NCBI RefSeq assembly: GCF_963667045.1
Contig: NZ_OY762934.1
Location: forward strand, 3,240,501-3,304,500
Source: an uncultured Cohaesibacter sp.
GTDB lineage: Bacteria > Pseudomonadota > Alphaproteobacteria > Rhizobiales > Cohaesibacteraceae
Length of the DNA: 64,000 nt
Direction of reading: 5' to 3'
The position numbers and the translations under genes are program-made. The first letter of the stretch is position 1. Each line of letters begins with the position of its first letter. The notes beneath the pieces were generated by a model. It worked only from the letters and a program-made list of their open reading frames with translations, searched no databases and was not told the DNA's origin. Positions 45,000 to 52,737 of the stretch are shown piece after piece.

Positions 45000-46082
45000 G
45001 TGAGCGGATTCAAATTGCGCCCCGGCGTCGTCACCGGTGAAGAATATTTGCAGCTTCTGGAAGCCTGCAAAGAAGGTGGATATGCCCTGCCAGCCGTCAA
45101 TGTTACCGGCACCAATAGTCTCAACGCAGTGATGGAAGCTGCTGCCAAAGCGAAATCCGATATCATTATCCAGATGTCTAACGGCGGTGCCCAGTTCTAT
45201 GCTGGTCAGGGTGCACCCGATGCTATGCGTGCCCGCGTGCTCGGTTCTGTTTCCATCGCTCAGCATGTTCATCTGCTTGCTGAAGAGTATGGCATCTGCG
45301 CTGTTCTTCATACCGACCACTGCAGCAAGAAACTGCTGCCATGGGTAGATGGTCTGCTTGACGAAGGAGAAAAATACTTCAAGGCAAATGGCAAGCCGCT
45401 CTATACCTCCCACATGATCGACCTGTCTGAAGAGACCCTCGAAGAGAACGTTGCCATCAGCGCCAAATATCTGGAACGCATGGCTCCGATGGGCATGAGC
45501 CTTGAAATCGAGCTGGGTGTGACCGGTGGTGAAGAAGATGGTATCGGCAAAGAGCTGGAAGAAGGTGATGCAGCCGATCCGCGTCTCTACACCCAGCCTG
45601 AAGACGTGCTCTATGCCTATGACATTCTTTCCAAGATCGGCCACTTCACCGTTGCCGCTTCCTTCGGTAACGTGCATGGGGTTTATGCTCCGGGCAACGT
45701 CAAGCTGCGTCCGGAAATTCTGAAGCTTTCCCAGGCTCTGATTGCCAAGGAACGTGGTCTTGGCGAAAAACCGCTGAGCCTTGTGTTCCACGGTGGTTCG
45801 GGCTCTCCGAAAGAACAGATCGCAGAAGCCGTGTCCTATGGCGTGTTCAAGATGAACATCGACACCGACATCCAGTTCGCTTTTGCTGAAGCCGTTGCTG
45901 CCAACATGGATCTCAACCCGGTTGCCTTCAAGCATCAGGTTGATCCGGAAAATGGCACTCCGTACAAGAAATTCTACGATCCGCGCAAATGGCTCCGTGC
46001 TGGCGAGCAGGGCATGATTGCCCGTCTTGAAGAAGCCATGAAGGACCTTGGCTCTTCCGGTCGTACGGTTGTTTCTGCCTGA
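45000..46082 (+). CDS. fba: Class IIA fructose-bisphosphate aldolase
   Basis: 360 residues. Starts with GTG at 45000 behind AAGGGAGATCAGC. Metal-dependent aldol cleavage/condensation of fructose-1,6-bisphosphate. It follows E. coli FbaA nearly domain for domain, the IIA subgroup: PAVNVTGTNSLNAVMEAAAK, SNGGAQFYAG, LHTDHCSKKLLPWVDGLLDE (zinc His), SHMIDLSEETLEENV, ELGVTGGEEDG, FGNVHGVYAPGN, VFHGGSGS and KMNIDTDIQFAF. To my memory Rhizobiales more often carry the IIB type, so its presence here is unusual. Terminator at 46113-46147. An inverted repeat TCGAGA/TCTCGA (44959-44980) lies just before the ribosome binding site. Confidence 0.94.
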   Translation: MSGFKLRPGVVTGEEYLQLLEACKEGGYALPAVNVTGTNSLNAVMEAAAKAKSDIIIQMSNGGAQFYAGQGAPDAMRARVLGSVSIAQHVHLLAEEYGICAVLHTDHCSKKLLPWVDGLLDEGEKYFKANGKPLYTSHMIDLSEETLEENVAISAKYLERMAPMGMSLEIELGVTGGEEDGIGKELEEGDAADPRLYTQPEDVLYAYDILSKIGHFTVAASFGNVHGVYAPGNVKLRPEILKLSQALIAKERGLGEKPLSLVFHGGSGSPKEQIAEAVSYGVFKMNIDTDIQFAFAEAVAANMDLNPVAFKHQVDPENGTPYKKFYDPRKWLRAGEQGMIARLEEAMKDLGSSGRTVVSA

Positions 46083-46112
46083 TAGGCTTTGGCGTCTCAC
46101 GTATTCATTGCT

Positions 46113-46147
46113 GGCTTTCCGGGTTTGCGCCCGGGAAGCCTTTTTTG
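46113..46147 (+). terminator. Terminator of fba
   Basis: GGCTT-T-CCGGG and CCCGG-G-AAGCC form a near-perfect stem, then a run of six T. Confidence 0.9.
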
Positions 46148-46373
46148 TGTCTGGTGCGGGCTTTGTTAGCGGTTCCAAACGGCGCTGATGGCAAAACTTA
46201 GTAAGAACACTGAATTTGGTAAAAAGGTTTTGTCTTTGCCACATTTCCCTGTTAACCGTGGATATGCATTTGGGATTGTACAGAACAAAATTCCTGGTTG
46301 TTTTGTCGGTTTTGGGGCGGCTTGTATGCTTGCTTCAAAGCCTGTTCCCAAGGGCTTGTGGTTTGGCTGATGG

Positions 46374-47042
46374 ATGAAGCTGATTGTGAAAAAAGTCAAA
46401 GATATCATGATCATGTCGGTCTGCTCCCTGATGCTCGGGGGCTGTGCCGTATCGGGTGCGGGGCTCGGTAGCTCAAGCGCTCAAAGGCAGCCGGGGCTCG
46501 CAGAATCAACCCTTCCGCCTGTGCCACAAATCGAACCAAGCAATGATCTTGCCCTTGCTTCCGCTTCGGACAAGTTTTCCAAGTCCAACCAGCAGACGCT
46601 TGTCGCGGGTGATGACGCCCGGTCGTTCGATGCGGTGGATGCCGAGTTTCGTCAGGCCTATGCCGAAGCCAGCAAGCGTTCCGTTTCTCTCGGCACCGAG
46701 CATGTCAGCCTGAAGCCCTATGTCGGGCGCTGGCAGTTGCAGGCGAAGGGTTTGCGCGCCGCCGCCGATGGGCTTGCCCGGCAGGCTGGGTTCACTTCCG
46801 GGTTTGCTGCTGCCTGCGAAGTGTTTCTGGAAGATCAGCCCGGTGGCTATGGCTACAGGGCAACCGGCACGTCGGCCTGCCCGACCAGCCTGTTCATGCT
46901 CGACAGCTGGGTTGCCTTTGATGACCGCATCGTGCTTCGGGATCATATGGGTGATGATATCGTCAAATTGCGGTCTGATGGCCGCGGCGTCTGGGCCGGT
47001 GTGAATAAAGAGGGTGATACCCTCGTTCTCAAAAAGTCTTGA
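46374..47042 (+). CDS. Lipoprotein with an Inh/Omp19-like domain
   Basis: 222 residues. The N-terminus MKLIVKKVKDIMIMSVCSLM leads to a lipobox LMLGGC, so this is an outer-membrane lipoprotein candidate. A polar, Ser-rich linker (residues about 30-110) precedes a C-terminal domain with the Inh/Omp19 (AprI) pattern: YVGRWQLQA, AACEVFLED, GYGYRATGTSACPTS, and WVAFDDRIVLRDHMGDDIVK, with the cysteine pair typical of the fold. Whether it inhibits a protease is unknown. No clear ribosome binding site, and the ATG at 46374 is one of several choices. The next gene is a second member of the same kind, so they may be tandem paralogues. Confidence 0.8.
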   Translation: MKLIVKKVKDIMIMSVCSLMLGGCAVSGAGLGSSSAQRQPGLAESTLPPVPQIEPSNDLALASASDKFSKSNQQTLVAGDDARSFDAVDAEFRQAYAEASKRSVSLGTEHVSLKPYVGRWQLQAKGLRAAADGLARQAGFTSGFAAACEVFLEDQPGGYGYRATGTSACPTSLFMLDSWVAFDDRIVLRDHMGDDIVKLRSDGRGVWAGVNKEGDTLVLKKS

Positions 47043-47139
47043 TTTGAAAGACTTTGGTCTTTAAGCTTGTTTCAAAACGCTCTTGAAAAGTTCCCAATAT
47101 GAATCAACACTCACATTTGTGTGACGTAAGGAGAGTGGT

Positions 47140-47730
47140 ATGATTCGCTATTCCGCGCTTTTGTGTGCCGGTTTGTTGCTCACAGCTTGTTCGTCCGCTG
47201 GCTTTGACCGGTTCGGGGGCGGTGATGCTGCCCCGTTGAATCCGGCACCCACGTCACCGGTAGAGAGCCAGCAACTTGGCTCCCTGATCCCGAACGACCA
47301 GTATCCAAACCAGTCCTATTCCACGGCCACTCAGGCCGGGCAGCCCATCAACAATGCGATGGGGGCTGAGGCTGAGCTGGCGCCACCGGTGCAGAATGAC
47401 ATTTCGGCTCTCAATCAGCCTGTTCCCTCTTCCGCTCGTGAGTTGAAGCGCACGGATCTGCTGGGGGCATGGACGCTGACCTCAGGGGCCGAGCAATGCC
47501 AGTTGACTGTCAACCTGACCAACTGGACGGGTGGCTATCGCGCTTCGACGCGTGGCTGTAACAGCTCCGACTTGCAGCGCATCAACGCCTGGCGTCTGGA
47601 TGGCAAGAAGCTCGTCGTCTTCATTGCCGAGGACGGGACGACAATCCTGTCGCGCTTCTATTCGAACGGCACCGGGCGTTTCTCCGGCCAGTCGACGATG
47701 GATGGTCGCACGCTGTCCTTCTTCCGTTGA
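47140..47730 (+). CDS. Omp19-like lipoprotein (AprI/Inh inhibitor family)
   Basis: 196 residues. Signal peptide and lipobox MIRYSALLCAGLLLTACSSA. A Pro/Ala/Gln-rich linker (residues 30-100) is followed by the domain found in Brucella Omp19: LLGAWTLTSGAEQCQLTVNL, GGYRASTRGCNSSDLQRINA, WRLDGKKLVVFIAEDGTTIL, SRFYSNGTGRFSGQSTMDGR. A disulfide between the two Cys is expected. Omp19 is an outer-membrane lipoprotein with protease-inhibitor activity in Brucella. GGAGAGTG site before the ATG at 47140. It lies 97 bp after its likely paralogue. Confidence 0.88.
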   Translation: MIRYSALLCAGLLLTACSSAGFDRFGGGDAAPLNPAPTSPVESQQLGSLIPNDQYPNQSYSTATQAGQPINNAMGAEAELAPPVQNDISALNQPVPSSARELKRTDLLGAWTLTSGAEQCQLTVNLTNWTGGYRASTRGCNSSDLQRINAWRLDGKKLVVFIAEDGTTILSRFYSNGTGRFSGQSTMDGRTLSFFR

Positions 47731-47980
47731 TCGCCTTTTGGCGGTGCAATACCGGATCTCCACCGGCCGGTCATCTGTGTGCGGTGGAGCGATCCTTTGC
47801 GTTCGAGGGTCTGATTCGTCTTAGGAATCATTTCCTTGCGCCGATATTTCCCCTAAAGCAGGACCATTCCCGCCGCCACTCTTATGCGCGGCGGATCGGG
47901 TTAGCTGTCGGTTTCATGGTGTGTGGGGGTGTCACCGTGGGGCTGGCCGATTTGATGTCATGAGCATATGAGGCATATTT

Positions 47981-49126
47981 TTGACTGGAGATCTGGGCGA
48001 CATATCGGTTTCCGATTTTTACGACAGCAAGGTGCGCCACGGCGAGATCGAGGCTGATGCAGACCAGCGGGCGCTGGCTGTTCGCTTTGATCGTCTGCTG
48101 GAACAGGTGAGTGAAAAGCGCCTGTCCCGCAAGGCCTCTTCTCTTGGCTGGCTGTTTGCCAAGCGCCAGCCTGCCGAGCCCGTCAAGGGCCTCTATGTCT
48201 GGGGCGAAGTTGGTCGTGGCAAGACCATGATCATGGATCTGTTCTTTGAAATCGTGCCGGTCAGACGCAAGGGGCGGTTCCATTTTCACGAATTCATGCG
48301 CGACATGCATGCCCGCATCAAAGAGGCGCGGGCTGACATCGCCAGCGGTAAGATCAAGGGTGATGATCCGATCAAGCCAGTGGCCGAGGATCTGTGCAAG
48401 GAAGTGCGGCTGCTGTGCTTTGATGAGTTCAGTGTCACAGACATTGCTGATGCCATGCTGCTGGGGCGGCTGTTCTCGCGGTTGTTTGCCGATGGTGTGG
48501 TGGTGGTGGCCACATCGAATGTCGAGCCGAACCTGCTATACAAGGATGGCCTGAACCGCCAGCTGTTTGTGCCCTTCATCGGGCTTTTGCAGCAGCGTTG
48601 CGAAGTGGTCCGTCTGTCGTCCCGCACGGATTTCCGCATGGAGAAGCTTGGTGGGCAGCCTGTCTACCTTTACCCCGATGGGCTGGAGACGCGGCAGCGG
48701 TTCCAGTCGATGTGGGAAACGGTGATCGAGGGGCCGTGCGCGCCCAGTGATGCGGTGGAAGTTCAGGGGCGCAGCATTCACGTGCCTCAGGCCTATCACG
48801 GCATGGCCCGGTTTTCCTTTGCGGACCTGTGCGCCAAACCGCTGGGGGCGTCGGACTATCTGCGCCTTTGCGAACTCTATCATACGGTGTTTATCGAAGG
48901 CATTCCACGCTTCGAGCGCTCCATGCGCAACGAGGCCAAGCGCTTCATCATCCTGATTGACACTTTCTATGACAATCATCTCAGGATCATCGCTCTGGCT
49001 GAGGCATCGCAGTTCGAATTGGGTGGGCTTCTCAATGGAACCGAAGCCTTTGAATTCGACAGAACCGCGTCCCGTCTTACGGAAATGCAGTCGGATGAGT
49101 ATCTCGATAAGTGCTTGGGCTTATAA
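47981..49126 (+). CDS. zapE: AFG1/ZapE-family ATPase
   Basis: 381 residues. Starts with TTG at 47981: the nearest upstream in-frame stop (47969-47971) rules out an earlier codon, and AGG lies upstream. Walker A GEVGRGKTMIMDLFF near residue 75, Walker B LLCFDEFSVTD near 148, then TSNVEPNLLYKDGLNRQLF. The family couples to the Z-ring (ZapE) and to mitochondrial protein quality control (AFG1). Ends at 49126, and mdh follows with a 150-bp gap that contains complementary segments to its 3' flank. Confidence 0.92.
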   Translation: MTGDLGDISVSDFYDSKVRHGEIEADADQRALAVRFDRLLEQVSEKRLSRKASSLGWLFAKRQPAEPVKGLYVWGEVGRGKTMIMDLFFEIVPVRRKGRFHFHEFMRDMHARIKEARADIASGKIKGDDPIKPVAEDLCKEVRLLCFDEFSVTDIADAMLLGRLFSRLFADGVVVVATSNVEPNLLYKDGLNRQLFVPFIGLLQQRCEVVRLSSRTDFRMEKLGGQPVYLYPDGLETRQRFQSMWETVIEGPCAPSDAVEVQGRSIHVPQAYHGMARFSFADLCAKPLGASDYLRLCELYHTVFIEGIPRFERSMRNEAKRFIILIDTFYDNHLRIIALAEASQFELGGLLNGTEAFEFDRTASRLTEMQSDEYLDKCLGL

Positions 49127-49129
49127 TTA

Positions 49130-49265
49130 CCTTAACGTAAAGGTTAAGTTCACCAAAAGTCTCGGGTTTTTTATGCATTTAAAACTATCTGCGACTTGAA
49201 AGCGCACCGGATTCGCGGTACTCACAGCCATCCATTCCCAGTTCTGGGAGAACCTTACGTTAAGG
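49130..49265 (+). promoter_or_regulatory. mdh leader with long-range complement to its binding site
   Basis: CCTTAACGTAA (49130-49140), four bases after the zapE stop, is the exact reverse complement of TTACGTTAAGG (49255-49265). The latter contains the AAGG of the mdh ribosome binding site (AAGGGAAAC) 11 bases before the ATG. In addition TCCCAG-TT-CTGGGA (49236-49249) can form a hairpin, and CTTAAC/GTTAAG (49131-49148) a local inverted repeat. If transcripts run through from zapE, the 11-bp duplex would block initiation at mdh. Confidence 0.5.
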
Positions 49266-49273
49266 GAAACTGA

Positions 49274-50239
<966 letters not shown>

Positions 50240-50502
50240 GGCTGATTGGCGATTGAGATCCCCCCTCTTGAGACGGCTTGATCAATCGAGAGGGCATGAT
50301 ACCGGATATTCCTGAGCTCCTGGCTTACGGCTCAGGAATTTCTCCGGCCTAAATTATTGTATCACTTCCCTGTAGGGCGAGGTCCATGGGGATGGTCCGC
50401 GTGACGCAAGGAAGTGGTGCATTAAGACCATAAGCAAAGACCAGTCTGGTGGCGCTTGCTCACGGTGTTCATCAGGCCGATCCAAAGATTAGGGGAGATC
50501 CC
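50240..50502 (+). promoter_or_regulatory. Structured mdh-sucC intergenic region
   Basis: 263 bp with several possible stems: ATTCCTGAGC (50308-50317) with GCTCAGGAAT (50330-50339), 10 bp; CACTTCC (50363-50369) with GGAAGTG (50410-50416), 7 bp closing a 40-base region; and AGCAA (50433-50437)/TTGCT (50456-50460) around ACCAG-T-CTGGT (50440-50450). The first could be an mdh terminator, although its T-run is weak. The others lie in the sucC 5' leader. Confidence 0.45.
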
Positions 50503-51699
50503 ATGAATATTCATGAGTATCAGGCGAAGGCGCTTCTAAAGGAATATGGAGCGCCTGTCGCCGACGGCATTGCTATATTTTCTGCAGAAGAAGCGGCTGC
50601 TGCCGCAGAAAAACTTGGCGGTCCGCTCTGGGTTGTCAAATCCCAGATCCACGCGGGTGGCCGTGGCAAGGGCAAATTCAAGGAAGAAACTGCTGGTGAA
50701 AAGGGCGGTGTCCGCCTGGCTTTCTCGAAAGAGGACGTCAGCACCTTTGCCAAGCAGATGCTGGGGGCAACCCTGGTAACCAAGCAGACCGGCGCTGCCG
50801 GCAAACAGGTCAACCGCCTCTATATCGAAGATGGCGCCGATATTGATCGCGAGCTTTATCTCTCCATTCTGGTGGACCGCTCCTGCGGTCGGGTGTCTTT
50901 CGTGGTTTCCACCGAAGGCGGCATGGACATTGAAACCGTCGCCGAAGAAACCCCGGAAAAGATCGTCACGGTTGCCATCGACCCGAATGCGGGCGTTACG
51001 GCCGACAATGCCATTGCGCTGTGTGATGCACTGGGGCTTGAGGGCTCTGCGCGCGATGACGGCATGCACCTGTTCCCGATCCTCTACAAGGCCTTTGTCG
51101 AGAAGGACATGTCCCTGCTTGAGGTCAATCCGCTGATCGTCATGGAAAACCAGCGTCTGCGCGTGCTCGATGCGAAGGTTTCCTTTGATGGCAACGCCCT
51201 GTTCCGTCACCCGGACGTGATGGAGCTGCGCGATCTGACGGAAGAGGACGAAAAGGAAATCGAGGCCTCCAAATTTGATCTTGCCTATGTCGCACTCGAT
51301 GGCAACATTGGCTGCATGGTGAATGGTGCCGGTCTTGCGATGGCAACCATGGACATCATCAAGCTTTACGGCGCCGAGCCTGCCAACTTCCTCGACGTGG
51401 GTGGTGGTGCGAGTGTCGAGAAGGTCACGGCGGCGTTCAAGATCATTACCTCCGATCCGAATGTCAAAGGCATTCTGGTCAACATTTTCGGCGGCATCAT
51501 GCGCTGCGATGTGATTGCGCAGGGCGTCTTGACGGCGGTTCAGGAAGTCGGGCTGCAAGTGCCCCTCGTTGTGCGACTGGAAGGGACGCGGGTTGAAGAA
51601 GGCAAGAAACTCATCGCGGAGAGTGATCTCAACGTGATTCCTGCTGACGATCTCAACGACGCCGCTCAGAAAATCGTGGCAGCAGTGAAGGGGGCCTAA
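50503..51699 (+). CDS. sucC: Succinyl-CoA synthetase beta subunit
   Basis: 398 residues from the ATG at 50503 (AGGGGAGATCCC). ATP-grasp fold that phosphorylates ADP from succinyl-CoA. N-terminal [20 protein letters not shown]; lysine-rich [17 protein letters not shown] (nucleotide); EVNPLIV and [45 protein letters not shown] (CoA-binding loop); and [12 protein letters not shown]. It forms the alpha2beta2 enzyme with SucD, whose start is four bases after this stop. Confidence 0.97.
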   Translation: MNIHEYQAKALLKEYGAPVADGIAIFSAEEAAAAAEKLGGPLWVVKSQIHAGGRGKGKFKEETAGEKGGVRLAFSKEDVSTFAKQMLGATLVTKQTGAAGKQVNRLYIEDGADIDRELYLSILVDRSCGRVSFVVSTEGGMDIETVAEETPEKIVTVAIDPNAGVTADNAIALCDALGLEGSARDDGMHLFPILYKAFVEKDMSLLEVNPLIVMENQRLRVLDAKVSFDGNALFRHPDVMELRDLTEEDEKEIEASKFDLAYVALDGNIGCMVNGAGLAMATMDIIKLYGAEPANFLDVGGGASVEKVTAAFKIITSDPNVKGILVNIFGGIMRCDVIAQGVLTAVQEVGLQVPLVVRLEGTRVEEGKKLIAESDLNVIPADDLNDAAQKIVAAVKGA

Positions 51700-51703
51700 T
51701 TCG

Positions 51704-52615
51704 ATGTCGATTCTTGTCAACAAAGACACCAAAATCATCGTGCAGGGCCTGACCGGCAAGACCGGTACGTTCCACACGGAACAGGCTCTTTGCTACTTCG
51801 GTACGAAGATGGTTGCGGGCGTTCATCCCAAAAAGGGTGGGGAAACCTGGTCCTCCGGGGTCGAGTGTGCCGCAGAACTGCCCATTTTCAAGACTGTAAA
51901 GGACGCCAAGGACGCCACCGGTGCTACCGCTTCGGTCATCTATGTGCCGCCCGCAGGGGCTGCTGCTGCGATCATCGAGGCGATTGAAGCCGGAGTGGAG
52001 TTCATCACCTGCATCACCGAGGGCATTCCCGTAGTGGACATGGTGAAGGTGAAGCGGCGTCTGGAGGATTCCAACTCCCGGCTGCTTGGTCCGAACTGCC
52101 CGGGTATCCTGACCCCTGAAGAATGCAAGATCGGCATTATGCCGGGCTCCATCTTCAAGAAAGGGTCCGTGGGTATTGTTTCGCGCTCCGGCACACTTAC
52201 CTATGAGGCAGTGTTCCAGACGACGAATGAAGGTCTGGGCCAGACCACTGCCGTTGGTATCGGTGGTGATCCGGTCAAGGGCACAGAGTTTATCGATGTG
52301 CTGGATCTGTTCCTGGATGATCCTGAAACCGAGTCGATCATCATGATTGGTGAAATCGGCGGCTCCGCAGAAGAGGAAGCGGCCGAGTGGCTCAAGGAGC
52401 AGGCATCCAAGGGGCGCAAAAAACCCATGGTTGGCTTTATTGCTGGCCGTACGGCGCCTCCGGGGCGCACGATGGGCCATGCCGGCGCCGTGATTTCTGG
52501 CGGCAAGGGCGGGGCCGAAGATAAAATTGCTGCGATGGAAAGCGCAGGGATTCGCGTTTCGCCTTCCCCTGCAAGTCTCGGTACCACTTTGGTTGACTTG
52601 CTCAAAGGTAAGTAA
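51704..52615 (+). CDS. sucD: Succinyl-CoA synthetase alpha subunit
   Basis: 303 residues. CoA- and phosphohistidine-carrying subunit. Motifs: [18 protein letters not shown] at the N-terminus, [59 protein letters not shown] and the active-site His in [19 protein letters not shown]. The gap to sucC is four bases, with the binding site inside sucC's end. Confidence 0.97.
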   Translation: MSILVNKDTKIIVQGLTGKTGTFHTEQALCYFGTKMVAGVHPKKGGETWSSGVECAAELPIFKTVKDAKDATGATASVIYVPPAGAAAAIIEAIEAGVEFITCITEGIPVVDMVKVKRRLEDSNSRLLGPNCPGILTPEECKIGIMPGSIFKKGSVGIVSRSGTLTYEAVFQTTNEGLGQTTAVGIGGDPVKGTEFIDVLDLFLDDPETESIIMIGEIGGSAEEEAAEWLKEQASKGRKKPMVGFIAGRTAPPGRTMGHAGAVISGGKGGAEDKIAAMESAGIRVSPSPASLGTTLVDLLKGK

Positions 52616-52637
52616 AAGCGCGACATTAGATTATAGC

Positions 52638-52726
52638 TGCGGGGTAGGGGTTGTCCCTGCCCCGCAACTGCAAACCAGTTCAGCAATGGTGCTGTATCTG
52701 AAATAAGAGACCGAACGAATGTTCGG
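52638..52726 (+). other. Two hairpins in the sucD-sucA gap
   Basis: TGCGGGG-TA-GGG and CCC-TG-CCCCGCA (52638-52665) form a long, GC-rich stem without a T-run. CCGAAC-GAAT-GTTCGG (52711-52726) is a perfect 6-bp stem 11 bases before the sucA start. Together they may limit or protect the transcript between sucCD and sucAB. Confidence 0.55.
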
Positions 52727-52737
52727 CGGTGGTGACG

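Noticed and set aside
46188-46370. 60-codon frame ending just before the first Omp19-like gene
   Set aside because: AT-rich, lacks a ribosome binding site and ends at the next start by chance; could be a leader, but nothing supports it.
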